A DNA stretch of 64,000 nt from CAJBVW01 sp964457335 (lineage in GTDB: Bacteria; Myxococcota_A; UBA796; SXON01). Both the position numbers and the translations under genes were made by a program. Positions 1 through 8,493 of this stretch are shown piece by piece (within the stretch, counting starts at the first letter, position 1; the number at the start of each line of letters is the position of its first letter). Location of the stretch: the NCBI GenBank assembly GCA_964457335.1, contig CAYWGD010000003.1, positions 124,001 to 188,000 of the forward strand. The letters are read 5' to 3'. Under the pieces are notes generated by a model that did no database searches, was not told the origin of the DNA, and was given only the letters and a program-made list of their open reading frames with translations.

Positions 1-722
1 ACCGTGGCGCCCTCGGCGTTCGTCTCCGTGAGCACCACGGCGAACTCCTCGCCCCCGTGGCGCCCGGCGAGGTCCACGTGGCGGAGGCAGCTGCGGATCG
101 CGACGGCCACCTGCGCGAGCACGCGATCGCCCACCGGGTGGCCCCAGGTGTCGTTCACCTGCTTGAAGTGGTCGAGGTCGAGCAGGAGCAGCGAGAGCGG
201 GCGGCCGTAGCGCACCGCGCGGTCGAACTCTCGCTCGAGCGCCTGGTCGAAGGCGCCGCGGTTCATGAGCCCGGTGAGCGGGTCGATCGTGGCGAGCTGG
301 ATGAGCCGGCGCTCGCCCTCGAGCTCGAGATCGTCGCGGAGGCGGAAGCCGAAGAGCGTGGCGCCCACCCGCACGCGGTCGTGCTCGACGAGGCGGCGCG
401 CCTCGGCGATGCGCTCGCCGTTCACGAAGGTGCCGTTGGTGCTCCGGAGGTCCTCGAGCCACACCGCCTCGGGCGGATCCTCGGGGTTCCGGAACGCCGC
501 GGCGTGGCGGCGGGACGCGCTGGCGTCGTGGAGCGCGATCTCGCAGTCCGGCCCGCGCCCGATGACGGTGCGGTCCCGGTCGAGCAGGTGAACGCGGCGG
601 AGATCCTCGCCTTCGAGCACCACGAGGACGGGGCGGCGCACGGGCGGCGGGGAGAGGGGGCTCTCGCCGATGATCGTCTTCTCGTCGAAGATCGTGTCGA
701 TGGGGGTGTTCGGGGGGCGCAC
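1..722 (-). CDS. FHA-GGDEF diguanylate cyclase, 3' end cut by window edge
   Basis: The minus strand reads an FHA domain followed by a GGDEF domain. The FHA part (about residues 25-120) has the IGRGPDCEI, SRRHA and STNGTFVNG signatures of phosphothreonine-binding domains. The GGDEF part begins near residue 135 with IDPLTGLMNR and the metal-binding LLLLDLDHFKQVND, and reaches the active-site loop GGEEF before the window ends. It should make the second messenger c-di-GMP, gated by a phosphoprotein partner bound at the FHA domain. The GTG at 722 is the first plausible in-frame start, about 12 bases after a TATAGT hexamer. The frame stays open upstream, so the start is uncertain. The only PilZ-type c-di-GMP reader I see here is the protein at 61864-63435. 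Confidence 0.85.
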   Translation of the reverse strand, partial: MRPPNTPIDTIFDEKTIIGESPLSPPPVRRPVLVVLEGEDLRRVHLLDRDRTVIGRGPDCEIALHDASASRRHAAAFRNPEDPPEAVWLEDLRSTNGTFVNGERIAEARRLVEHDRVRVGATLFGFRLRDDLELEGERRLIQLATIDPLTGLMNRGAFDQALEREFDRAVRYGRPLSLLLLDLDHFKQVNDTWGHPVGDRVLAQVAVAIRSCLRHVDLAGRHGGEEFAVVLTETNAEGAT

Positions 723-873
723 GGTCTTGCCCCCACTATACGAAGCTTCGGCCGCGGACGCACGCGCCGGTGTCCCGTGGGCCCGCTCCGGCGCGCCCCG
801 TGGACGCGCCCGCGCCCCCCGCGGTGGAAAACGGTCGGCGGACGGGCTATGCCGCGCGGCTCCCGGGAGCATC

Positions 874-2268
874 GTGCGGCCCCTCTACGACAGCGTCCTC
901 GACTGCATCGACGACACGCCCAGCGTCCGGCTCCACCGCGTGACGCAGGGCCTCGCCCCGGCCGTCTACGCGAAGCTCGACGCGCTGAACCCCGCGAGCT
1001 CGTCGAAGGCGCGCATCGCCGGCCGGCTCGTCGACGACCTCGAGAAGAGCGGGCGGCTCAAGCCCGGCGGGACGATCGTGGGGGTCACGTCGGGGAACAC
1101 CGGCGTGGCGCTCGCCATGGTGGCGGCGGTGCGCGGGTACAAGTGCACCTTCGTCATCGCGGACAAGCAGTCCGAGGAGAAGCGCGCGGTGCTGCGCGCG
1201 TTCGGCGCGCGCGTGGTGGTCTGCCCGTCCGAGGTCTCGAACGAGGACCCGCGCTCGGTGTACGCCACGGCCGAGCGGCTCGCCGCCGAGATCCCCGGCG
1301 CCGCCTACGCGAGCCAGTACCACAGCGCCGCGAACGCCGAGGCCCACTACGAGAGCACGGGCCCGGAGATCTGGCGGCAGTTCGAGGGCCGGCTCGACGT
1401 GTTCGTGGCCGGGCTCGCCTCGGGCGGTACGATCACCGGCGTCGGCCGCTACCTCAAGGAGCAGAACCCGAACATCCGGATCGTCGGCGTGGATCCGGTG
1501 GGCTCGCTCTACTACGACTACTTCCACACCGGGCAGCTCACGCAGCCGCACGCCTGGAAGGTGGAGGGCGTCGGCGAGGACTTCCTCCCTTCGACCATGG
1601 ACTTCTCCTACGTGGACGACGTCGTGCGCGTCAACGACAAGGAGAGCTTCGTCATGACCCGGCGGCTCGTGCGCGAGGAGGGCATCTTCGCGGGGCCCGC
1701 CAGCGGCGCGGCGGTCGCCGGCGCGCTCAAGTGGCTGGCGCTCCAGGGCGCCGAGGGCCAGCGGGCGCTGGTGATGCTGCCGGACACCGGCGGCCGCTAC
1801 CTGTCGAAGGTCTTCAACGACAACTGGATGCGCGAGAACGGGTTCTTGGAGCCCGAGCTCGGCCTCGGCACGGTGCGCGAGCTCCTCGACCAGAAGGGCC
1901 GCGGCCGCGACCTCGTGAGCGTGCTGCCGTCGCTGCGCGTCACCGAGGTCATCGGCGTGCTGAAGGTGCACGGCGTCTCGCAGGTGCCGGTCATGGACGG
2001 CGGCCGGGTGCTCGGCATCGTGACCGAGAGCCGCCTGCTCGAGCGCGCGCTCACCGGCAACCGTGGCGACGTCGAGGTGCGCGACCTCGTCGAGTCCACC
2101 TACTTCACCGTCGACGAGACCACCGAGGTGGGCGTGCTCACCGAGCTCTTCAAGCGCGCCAAGGTGGCCATCGTGATCACCCACGACGGAAAACCCTTCG
2201 ACATCATCACCCGCATCGACCTCATCGACTACATCGCCCGCGTGACGGGCGCCCACCGGGAGCGCTGA
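874..2268 (+). CDS. cbs: cystathionine beta-synthase (PLP domain plus CBS pair)
   Basis: This 464-residue enzyme should condense serine and homocysteine to cystathionine, the first step of reverse transsulfuration. The PLP lysine is K45 in NPASSSKARIAG. The phosphate-binding and substrate loops TSGNTG (72-77) and SGGTITG (183 on) are intact. Two CBS (Bateman) motifs fill roughly residues 335-464. The lysine context departs from the common GGSVKDR form, but the rest is typical of bacterial CBS. The GTG at 874 was chosen because homology (RPLYDSVLDCIDDTP) begins there; the frame is open back to 670 through non-homologous sequence. The stop overlaps the next start by one base (TGATG), so the two genes are co-translated. 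O-acetylserine sulfhydrylase is the main alternative, but the CBS pair argues against it. Confidence 0.9.
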   Translation: MRPLYDSVLDCIDDTPSVRLHRVTQGLAPAVYAKLDALNPASSSKARIAGRLVDDLEKSGRLKPGGTIVGVTSGNTGVALAMVAAVRGYKCTFVIADKQSEEKRAVLRAFGARVVVCPSEVSNEDPRSVYATAERLAAEIPGAAYASQYHSAANAEAHYESTGPEIWRQFEGRLDVFVAGLASGGTITGVGRYLKEQNPNIRIVGVDPVGSLYYDYFHTGQLTQPHAWKVEGVGEDFLPSTMDFSYVDDVVRVNDKESFVMTRRLVREEGIFAGPASGAAVAGALKWLALQGAEGQRALVMLPDTGGRYLSKVFNDNWMRENGFLEPELGLGTVRELLDQKGRGRDLVSVLPSLRVTEVIGVLKVHGVSQVPVMDGGRVLGIVTESRLLERALTGNRGDVEVRDLVESTYFTVDETTEVGVLTELFKRAKVAIVITHDGKPFDIITRIDLIDYIARVTGAHRER

Positions 2269-3425
2269 TGAGCACCTCCAAGACCGCCCGCTTCGACACC
2301 CTCGCCATCCACGCCGGCCAGGCGCCCGACCCCACCACGGGCGCGGTGATGACGCCGATCTACCAGGTGTCCACCTACGCCCAGGAGGGCGTCGGCGGGC
2401 ACAAGGGCTACGAGTACTCGCGCACGGACAACCCGACGCGCACGGCGCTCCAGGACTGCCTCGCGGCGCTCGAGGGCGCGAAGCACGGCCTGTCGTTCGC
2501 CTCCGGCCTCGCCGCCACCGACACGCTCGTGCGCTCGCTCGTGCGCCCCGGCGACCACGTGGTCTGCGGCGACGACGTATACGGCGGCACCTACCGCCTC
2601 TTCGACAAGGTGCACCGCCACTTCGGGCTGCGCTTCTCCTACGCCGACTTCTCCACGGTCGACCCCGCGGAGGCCATCCCGGCCGGCACGAAGCTCGTGT
2701 GGCTCGAGACGCCCACCAACCCGCTGCTGAAGATCGCGGACATCGAGGCGGTGGCCGCGCGGGCGCACGACGTCGGCGCGCTCGTCGTGGTCGACAACAC
2801 GTTCGCCTCCCCCTACTTCCAGCGCCCGCTCTCGCTCGGCGCGGACTTCGTGGTGCACTCCACCACGAAGTACCTCAACGGCCACTCCGACGTGGTCGGC
2901 GGCGTCGTGATGACGAGCAACACCGAGGCCTACGAGAAGATCAAGTTCCTCCAGAACGCCGCGGGCGCCGTTCCCGGGCCGATGGACAGCTGGCTCACGC
3001 TCCGCGGGCTCAAGACCCTCCACGTCCGAATGGACCGCCACATGCAGAGCGGGCTCCGCGTGGTCGACCACCTGGTGAAGCACCGCGACGTGGCGCGCGT
3101 GTACCACCCGTGGCTCGAGACCCACCCGAACCACGCCGTGGCGCGCAAGCAGATGTCGGGCTTCGGCGGGATGATCTCGTTCGAGCTCAAGGGCGACCTC
3201 GACCGGGCGCGCCGCTTCGTGGCGAGCACGAAGATCTTCACGCTGGCCGAGAGCCTCGGCGGCGTGGAGTCGCTGCTCGAGGTGCCGGCGCTCATGACGC
3301 ACGCGAGCATCGAGCCGGAGAAGCGCCGTGCCATCGGCATCGCCGACGGGCTCATCCGCCTGTCGGTCGGGCTCGAGCACGTGGACGACCTCCTCGCGGA
3401 CCTGGAGCAGGCCTTCGGGGCCTGA
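2268..3425 (+). CDS. cystathionine gamma-lyase/synthase family PLP enzyme
   Basis: 385 residues, the full length of the Cys/Met-metabolism PLP family. Visible landmarks are the N-terminal FDTLAIHAGQ, YEYSRTDNPTR, the cofactor-contacting VVDNTFASPYFQ and the Schiff-base lysine K201 in HSTTKYLNGHSD. Sitting one base over the cbs stop, it most likely cleaves the cystathionine made by CBS into cysteine, 2-oxobutyrate and ammonia. Gamma-synthase activity in the forward direction cannot be separated from lyase activity by sequence alone. Together the pair is a two-gene homocysteine-to-cysteine operon. Confidence 0.88.
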   Translation: MSTSKTARFDTLAIHAGQAPDPTTGAVMTPIYQVSTYAQEGVGGHKGYEYSRTDNPTRTALQDCLAALEGAKHGLSFASGLAATDTLVRSLVRPGDHVVCGDDVYGGTYRLFDKVHRHFGLRFSYADFSTVDPAEAIPAGTKLVWLETPTNPLLKIADIEAVAARAHDVGALVVVDNTFASPYFQRPLSLGADFVVHSTTKYLNGHSDVVGGVVMTSNTEAYEKIKFLQNAAGAVPGPMDSWLTLRGLKTLHVRMDRHMQSGLRVVDHLVKHRDVARVYHPWLETHPNHAVARKQMSGFGGMISFELKGDLDRARRFVASTKIFTLAESLGGVESLLEVPALMTHASIEPEKRRAIGIADGLIRLSVGLEHVDDLLADLEQAFGA

Positions 3426-3439
3426 GCCCTCCGGCAGAC

Positions 3440-4120
3440 CTACCGCGCCGCGGCGTAGAAGCGGTACAGCCGCTCGATGCAGAGGGCGTTGAGCACGTGC
3501 CAGACCGCGTGCCCCGTGACGAGGTGATTGTCCGGGGCGCACGCCACGCGGGTGATGTCGAGCAGCCAGATCACGAACGACACGCCGAACACGCCGAGGC
3601 CCGCGAACAGGTGGCGGAACGGCGCCCGGTCGGCCGCGCGTCGCCAGGCGTGCACCTCGCCGCCGAGCCCCGCGACGAGCTGGACGGCGAACAGCGGAAT
3701 GCCCGCCGGCGGCACGACGAGCAGGAAGAGCGCGCTCGCGGCCGTCATCGCCACGTAGAGCGCGGCCGTCGCGGCGGCGGACAGCGACAGGAGCCGCCCG
3801 GTCACGAAGGCGAGCACCAGGCAGGACAGCATGAACATGCCGACCTGGTCGAGGAGCTCCCCGGCGAACGAGCCCGTGGCGTGGAACGCGAACGAGCCCA
3901 CGCCGATGAGCGCCTGCGCGCAGACGAGCACCCACAGCCGCGGATCGCCGCTGCGCCCCGTGTGCGTGCTCCCGACCCAGAGCGCCACGAGCACGTACGC
4001 CACCGAGGACCACGCGTTCGAAGGCTCGGCCACGACGGCGCACAGGCGCTCTTCGCAGAAGGCCACCGTCCCCGGCGCGAGGCCGTCCCAGGGGCAGGGC
4101 CCCCCCACGATCGCGTCCAT
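3440..4120 (-). CDS. ceramidase-like (CREST superfamily) membrane hydrolase
   Basis: 226 residues with about seven hydrophobic segments. The N-terminal CEERLCAVVAEPSNAWSSV resembles the opening of alkaline ceramidases (CxE...EP.N..S). The proposed zinc ligands of the CREST superfamily are present: H80 and D91 in SFAFHATGSFAGELLDQ, and H204/H208 in HAVWHV. Family members hydrolyse the amide bond of ceramides or related lipids in a membrane. The ATG at 4120 is preferred because the family similarity starts there; the frame is open further upstream into the divergent neighbour. Known bacterial substrates are not well defined. The gene stands alone, 14 bases beyond the convergent transsulfuration operon. 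Confidence 0.72.
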   Translation of the reverse strand: MDAIVGGPCPWDGLAPGTVAFCEERLCAVVAEPSNAWSSVAYVLVALWVGSTHTGRSGDPRLWVLVCAQALIGVGSFAFHATGSFAGELLDQVGMFMLSCLVLAFVTGRLLSLSAAATAALYVAMTAASALFLLVVPPAGIPLFAVQLVAGLGGEVHAWRRAADRAPFRHLFAGLGVFGVSFVIWLLDITRVACAPDNHLVTGHAVWHVLNALCIERLYRFYAAAR

Positions 4121-4214
4121 GGCGTCGCTCCCGCCGCGAGCGTACGACGCGCCGAGCCGACGCGCCAGACGGAGTCGTTGCGACGCTCGCCCGGTAGAGC
4201 TATCGGTCGGGCCC

Positions 4215-4745
4215 ATGCTCCTCGACATCGGCGCTCCCGCGCCGGACTTCACCGCCGTCGCCTCCGACGGGACCACACACGCGCTCTCGGACTACCGGGG
4301 ACGGCGCGTGTGGCTCGCGTTCTACCGCTACGCCTCCTGCCCGCTCTGCAACCTCCGCGTCCGCCAGGCCGCGACGCGCGCGCCGGCGTGGCAGGCCCAG
4401 GGGCTCGCGCTCCTCGCGGTGTTCCAGTCGCCCCCCGAGCGCGTCCGCGCCTGGGTCGGCCGCGAGCGCCCGCCCTTCCCGCTGCTCTGCGACCCCGAGG
4501 AGCGCATCTACGCGGACTACGAGGTCGGCGCCTCGTTGGCGGGCTTCGTCTCGCCGGCGAGCTTGCCGCGCTTCTGGGAGGCCACGCGCGCCGGGATCTT
4601 CCCCGGCCCGATGGACGGCACCAAGACCCGGATGCCGGCCGACTTCCTCATCGACGAGGCCGGCGTCGTGCGGGACGTGTTCGGCGCCGGCAACATCGGG
4701 GAGCACATCCCCTTCGAGCGCGTGGACCGCTTCCTCGAGGCCTGA
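4215..4745 (+). CDS. peroxiredoxin-like AhpC/TSA-family protein
   Basis: 176 residues with a thioredoxin-like redoxin fold: GAPAPDFTAVASDG at the N-terminus, then ASCPLCNLRV with C42 and C45 (CxxC) at the active-site position, and a PADFLIDEAGVVRD strand near the C-terminus. The CPLC form is typical of a peroxiredoxin-like subgroup; reduction of peroxides or disulfides is the likely role. No signal peptide is present, so it should be cytoplasmic. The ATG at 4215 starts at the conserved region. It faces the response regulator gene head-on, only 3 bases away, and is divergent from the ceramidase-like gene. Confidence 0.75.
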   Translation: MLLDIGAPAPDFTAVASDGTTHALSDYRGRRVWLAFYRYASCPLCNLRVRQAATRAPAWQAQGLALLAVFQSPPERVRAWVGRERPPFPLLCDPEERIYADYEVGASLAGFVSPASLPRFWEATRAGIFPGPMDGTKTRMPADFLIDEAGVVRDVFGAGNIGEHIPFERVDRFLEA

Positions 4746-4748
4746 CCG

Positions 4749-5195
4749 CTACGGCGCCCGCGCCGGGAGCTGCACCGCGCCGAGCCAGTAGGCGCACAAG
4801 GCCGCGATCACCTCGAAGAAGCGCTCGACGTCCATCGGCTTCACGATGTAGCCGGCGCAGCGCGCCCGGTAGCTCCGGATCACGTCCTCCTCCCGCGCGG
4901 ACGTGGTGAGGACGACCACGGGGATGCAGCGGAGCGAGGGGTCGGCGTCGAGCGCGGCCAGCGTGCCGTGGCCGTCCAGCACCGGCATGTTGATGTCCAG
5001 CAGGATGAGGTCGGGCCGGGCCGCGTCGAAGAACGGCGCCTCCCGCCGCAAAAGGCGCAGGCACTCGGCCCCGTTCGCGACGGTGCTCAGGTGCACGGCG
5101 GGGCTGCAGCGCGCCAGGGCGAGCCGGACCAGGACGACGTCGTCCTCGTTGTCCTCGACGAGGAGCACCTCCGCGGGCCGTCCGGCAAGGCTCAC
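4749..5195 (-). CDS. single-domain response regulator (CheY-like)
   Basis: 148 residues making one receiver domain and no output domain. The acidic pocket is at D15/E17/D18 (LLVEDNEDD), the phospho-acceptor is D67 (LILLDINMP) and the conserved lysine is K119 (YIVKPMD). LVEDNEDD and the spacing are typical of the Rcp1-like group often paired with bacteriophytochrome-type kinases. The GTG start at 5195 overlaps the stop of the kinase gene upstream (GTGA), so the two are translationally coupled and should form a phosphorelay. With no DNA-binding domain, output must pass through a protein partner not seen here. Confidence 0.9.
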   Translation of the reverse strand: MSLAGRPAEVLLVEDNEDDVVLVRLALARCSPAVHLSTVANGAECLRLLRREAPFFDAARPDLILLDINMPVLDGHGTLAALDADPSLRCIPVVVLTTSAREEDVIRSYRARCAGYIVKPMDVERFFEVIAALCAYWLGAVQLPARAP

Positions 5196-6835
5196 GTCGG
5201 CGTCTCCTGCGTGGGGATGCTGAAGTAGAACGTAGTTCCCACGCCCGGCGTCGAGTCCAGCCAGATCCGGCCCCCGTGGCGGTGCACGATGCGGGCGCAC
5301 CGCGCGAGCCCACCGCCGGGCCCCTCGCGCCGCTTGGGGTCCCCGAGGCGCCAGAACACGTCGAACACGCGCGCGTGGTGCTCGGCGGCGAGGCCGAGCC
5401 CGTTGTCACGCACCCCGAACACCCACTCGTCGCCGTCGCGCCGCGCCGACACGTGGACGCGCGGCGGTTCGTCGCTCCGGAACTGGATCGCGTTCTTGAG
5501 CAGCTCCTCGAGCAGGATCGCGAGCTGGCCACGGTCGCCGCGGATCGTGGGGAGGTCCCCGCGCGTCACCTCGCCGTGCGCCTCGCGCAGCGGTGCGTCC
5601 AGGCTCGCGACCACCCGGTCGACGAGGGCGCCGGTGTCGACGGGCTCCCGACGCGTGGGGGCCGCGTCCACCGCCGAGAGCGCGCCGAGCTCGGAGACCA
5701 GGGCCTCGAGCCGGCGGACGTTCTCCACGATGCGACGGAGCCAGTCGTCCGCCACGGGGCCGAGCTTCCCCGCGACCTCAGCCGCCAGGAGCTGCGCGAA
5801 GCTGCCGATGCCTCGGAGCGGCGTGCGGAGCTCGTGCGCCGCCACGTAGTTGACGCGCCGGAGCTCCAGGTTCGTCCGCTCCAGCGTGTCCAGCTGCCGA
5901 CGCAGCGCGGCGTTGGCCGCCAGCACCTCGAGCTCGGCGACGCGGAGGCAGCGCAACAGCGCGGAGGTGCCGAGCGTGACGATGACCATCACGGCGACGA
6001 ACTCCTGGGTCCACACCTCCTTCGCGGGGCCCGGGTAGGGCGCGCGTCCGGCCGCCGCCACGCCGACCAGCACCACCGAGACCACCGCCACGAGCAGGGC
6101 CACGCCGCGAAAGGGCAGTCGCAAGGCGCCGTAGAGGACGAAGGGGAGGAGGAGGAAGGGGCGGAGCTGGATGCCGCGGAGCTGTCCCTCCTCGGTGGTG
6201 GTGATGAGCCCGAGGACCAGGAGCCCGCCGAGGAACATCAGGGCGTCGACGACGGGGCGGGGCGTCCGCTCGGGCACCACCGGGGAGGTCTTGATGGTGA
6301 GCGCGAGGCCGACGGGCGTGAAGACGAGGAGCCCGAGCGCGTCGCCGAACCACCAGAGCACGGCGGCGTCCACGACGTTCGACTCCATGCCGCCGCGCGC
6401 GAGGGCGAGGAGCCCGCTGCCCACGGTCGCGCCGGCGAGCGCCCCGGCGAGCGGCGCGGCGAGCAGGAAGCGCCCCACGTCCCCGATGCGCTGGAAGTTG
6501 GGGTCGAAGCTCCCGGCGGCGAGGATCCGCCACGCCAGGGTCGCCTCGAGCACGTTGGCGACGCCGAACGCCAGCGCCTCCTGGGCGGAGAAGATCCGGA
6601 GGTCCGCCACGACCTCGGCCGCGATGCCGAGCAGGGAGAAGGCCCACCAGCCCGCGCCTCCGTAGCGCAGGAACGTGGTGAGGAGCACCGCCGTGGACGG
6701 CCAGAGGAGCGAGATGCCCTCCGGTGTCATCGTGAGGCGGGAGCCCAGCTCGGCGCCGAGCAGGTACACGGCCGGGACGAGGAGGTAGGCCCGAAGGGGT
6801 GGCCGCTCGGACGTGTCGGGGGGCCCGCGCTCCAT
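5192..6835 (-). CDS. MASE1-domain sensor histidine kinase
   Basis: 547 residues. Eight or more membrane segments fill residues about 15-300 and match the MASE1 sensory module (LGAELGSRLTMTPEGISLLWPS start; VLWWFGDALGLLVFTPV). A short coiled coil leads to the dimerisation domain with phospho-acceptor H334 (AAHELRTPLRG), then a GHKL ATPase with N, G1 and G2 boxes (LLKNAIQF, VRDNGLGL, GPGGGLARC). The G2 box has GGGLA instead of the usual GxGLGL. The signal sensed by MASE1 is unknown. The kinase is the first gene of the pair and its stop overlaps the response regulator start. Confidence 0.88.
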   Translation of the reverse strand: MERGPPDTSERPPLRAYLLVPAVYLLGAELGSRLTMTPEGISLLWPSTAVLLTTFLRYGGAGWWAFSLLGIAAEVVADLRIFSAQEALAFGVANVLEATLAWRILAAGSFDPNFQRIGDVGRFLLAAPLAGALAGATVGSGLLALARGGMESNVVDAAVLWWFGDALGLLVFTPVGLALTIKTSPVVPERTPRPVVDALMFLGGLLVLGLITTTEEGQLRGIQLRPFLLLPFVLYGALRLPFRGVALLVAVVSVVLVGVAAAGRAPYPGPAKEVWTQEFVAVMVIVTLGTSALLRCLRVAELEVLAANAALRRQLDTLERTNLELRRVNYVAAHELRTPLRGIGSFAQLLAAEVAGKLGPVADDWLRRIVENVRRLEALVSELGALSAVDAAPTRREPVDTGALVDRVVASLDAPLREAHGEVTRGDLPTIRGDRGQLAILLEELLKNAIQFRSDEPPRVHVSARRDGDEWVFGVRDNGLGLAAEHHARVFDVFWRLGDPKRREGPGGGLARCARIVHRHGGRIWLDSTPGVGTTFYFSIPTQETPT

Positions 6836-6933
6836 TCCTCCGATCCTCTCCGACCCTAGTCACCGGGAGCCGCCCTTTTCGTCCGGGTGCGCGGCGCCCC
6901 TCCCGCGGCGCGGCGAACCGGCTAACGACACGC

Positions 6934-8043
6934 ATGGCGTCCACCGGCCGCGTCCTCATCGTCGCCGCGCCGGGGATCCCCGTGCGGGGCCCGTCCGGGG
7001 CGTCGGCGCACGTCCGGGGGGTCGCGGCGGCGCTTCGGCCCGACGCCGTGGTGGCGGCCCGCGAGGTCGACCACCGGGGGGCCCACGGCGAGGTGCACGC
7101 GCCCGTGGTGGCGGTCGGCGTGCCGGGCTGGCCCTCCTGGCTCGAGCGCTACCGCGAGTACACGGAGGTGTGGGCGTCCCGCCGGGTCGCGCGCGCCGCG
7201 GTGCGCCTCGCGCCCTCGCTCCTGTGGGAGCGCCACAGCCTGTTCTCGGACGCCGGGTGGAAGGTGCACGCCGCCACGGGCGCGCCGTGGATCCTGGAGG
7301 TGAACGCGCCACCGGTGGCCGAGCGCCTGCGCTACGAGTCGGTGCGCCTGCGCGCCTGGGCCGAGGCCTGGGAGCGCGACGTGCTCACCGCGGCCCCGCG
7401 CGTGCTGGCGGTGAGCGCGTGGCTGGCCGACTGGCTCCGGAGCCTCGGCTGTCGCGACGTGCGGCACGTCCCCAACGGGGTGGTCCCCCGCCGGGGCGAC
7501 CGCGACGGCGCGCGGCGCGCGCTCGGCCTCGACGGCCGCTTCGTCGTCGGGTTCCTCGGCTCCATGAAGCCCTGGCACGGCGTCGATCGGCTCCCCGCGC
7601 TCCTCGACGCGCTCCCGGAGGCGACGGGGCTGGTCGTCGGCGACGGGCCCGTGCCGGTGACGCACCCTCGCCTCGTGCGCGCGGGCCAGGTCTCCGAGGA
7701 GCGGGTCGCCGACCTCGTCGGGGCCATGGACGTGGGGCTGGCGCCCTACGCGGCGGACGCGCCGCCCTGGTTCTGCCCGCTCAAGATCCTGGCCTACCGC
7801 GCCCAGGGCACCCCCACGGTCGCCACCGACACCGGGGACTGCGGCGCGCTCGTGGGGGAGGCCGGCACCGTGGTGCCCGCCGCCGCGTCCGTGGCCGACC
7901 TCGCGGATGCCGTGCGGGCCTGGCGGGGGCGCCGACCCGCCCCCTGGGTCCGCGCCTGGGACGACGTGGTGTCCGAGGGGCTCGCCGCGGAGCCCGGCCA
8001 GGAGCCGGGAGCGGCGCGGCCCGTCCGCGAAGCCGCGGGTTAG
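6934..8043 (+). CDS. glycosyltransferase family 4-like
   Basis: 369 residues with the GT-B layout of family 4 glycosyltransferases. The N-terminal Rossmann half has a Gly-rich loop (GIPVRGPSGASAHVRG). The C-terminal half begins near VVGFLGSMKPWHGVDRL and carries the nucleotide-sugar-binding region (PWFCPLKILAYRAQGTP and the following TDTGDCG), where the usual E(x7)E motif is not clear. It should transfer a sugar to a glycan or lipid acceptor at the cytoplasmic face. No other polysaccharide genes touch it, so the acceptor is unknown. The ATG at 6934 is the first start after the divergent kinase promoter region. Confidence 0.78.
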   Translation: MASTGRVLIVAAPGIPVRGPSGASAHVRGVAAALRPDAVVAAREVDHRGAHGEVHAPVVAVGVPGWPSWLERYREYTEVWASRRVARAAVRLAPSLLWERHSLFSDAGWKVHAATGAPWILEVNAPPVAERLRYESVRLRAWAEAWERDVLTAAPRVLAVSAWLADWLRSLGCRDVRHVPNGVVPRRGDRDGARRALGLDGRFVVGFLGSMKPWHGVDRLPALLDALPEATGLVVGDGPVPVTHPRLVRAGQVSEERVADLVGAMDVGLAPYAADAPPWFCPLKILAYRAQGTPTVATDTGDCGALVGEAGTVVPAAASVADLADAVRAWRGRRPAPWVRAWDDVVSEGLAAEPGQEPGAARPVREAAG

Positions 8044-8052
8044 CTGTCCCGG

Positions 8053-8493
8053 ATGCTGCTCGTCCTGCTCCTGGGCTGCTCCGCTTACGAGAAGCTCTTC
8101 GAGCTCCTCGAAGACCCGCCCGCGCCGCCCTGCGAGGAGCGCGGCGCGTGGTGGGAGGACCTGGACGGCGACGGCGTCGGGGGCTCCGCCGAGGTCTGGG
8201 TGAGCTGCGAGCAGCCGGCCGGCTGGGTGGCGACCGGCGGCGACTGCGACGACGCGGACCCCGCCGTGACCACGGGATGTGTCGACACCGGTGACACATC
8301 CGACACATCCGATTCGGGAGACACGGCGGATACCGCGGACTCTGGTGACACATCCGGTTCAGGTGACACATCCGACACATCTGATACAGCCGACACGGCG
8401 GACACGGCAGACACCTCCGACGCATCCGACACGTCCGACACTTCGGCCGCCGCGGACACGTCCGCAGCCCCGGACGGTCCGGAGCTCCGGTGA
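8053..8493 (+). CDS. Asp/Thr-repeat lipoprotein with MopE-like metal motif
   Basis: 146 residues. A minimal lipoprotein signal (MLLVLLLGC, Cys9) is followed by an acidic motif LDGDGVGG...GDCDDADP resembling the putative metal-binding repeat of MopE-type proteins. From about residue 77 on, the chain is low-complexity Asp-Thr/Ser-Ser/Ala triplets (DTSDTSDSGDTADTAD and so on). I expect an outer-membrane or surface-exposed lipoprotein with a flexible, Ca-binding or mucin-like stalk. The stop overlaps the plsB start (GTGA), so it is co-translated with a phospholipid enzyme, though no functional link is evident. The repeat tract is probably hypervariable in length. Confidence 0.75.
   Translation: MLLVLLLGCSAYEKLFELLEDPPAPPCEERGAWWEDLDGDGVGGSAEVWVSCEQPAGWVATGGDCDDADPAVTTGCVDTGDTSDTSDSGDTADTADSGDTSGSGDTSDTSDTADTADTADTSDASDTSDTSAAADTSAAPDGPELR
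8281..8460 (+). repeat. degenerate 9-base tandem repeat (Asp-Thr-Ser coding)
   Basis: The 3' part of the lipoprotein gene is built from imperfect 9-base units of the type GACACATCC, GACACGGCG and GATACAGCC, always in frame and always giving Asp-Thr-Ser/Ala. The third codon positions vary, so selection appears to keep the peptide pattern. Unit number would change by replication slippage without breaking the frame. Confidence 0.8.

Noticed and set aside
57..2267. Open frame running into the cystathionine lyase from far upstream
   Set aside because: It lies antisense to the FHA-GGDEF gene and out of frame with cbs; the low-complexity Arg/Ala/Glu translation is typical of shadow frames in GC-rich DNA.
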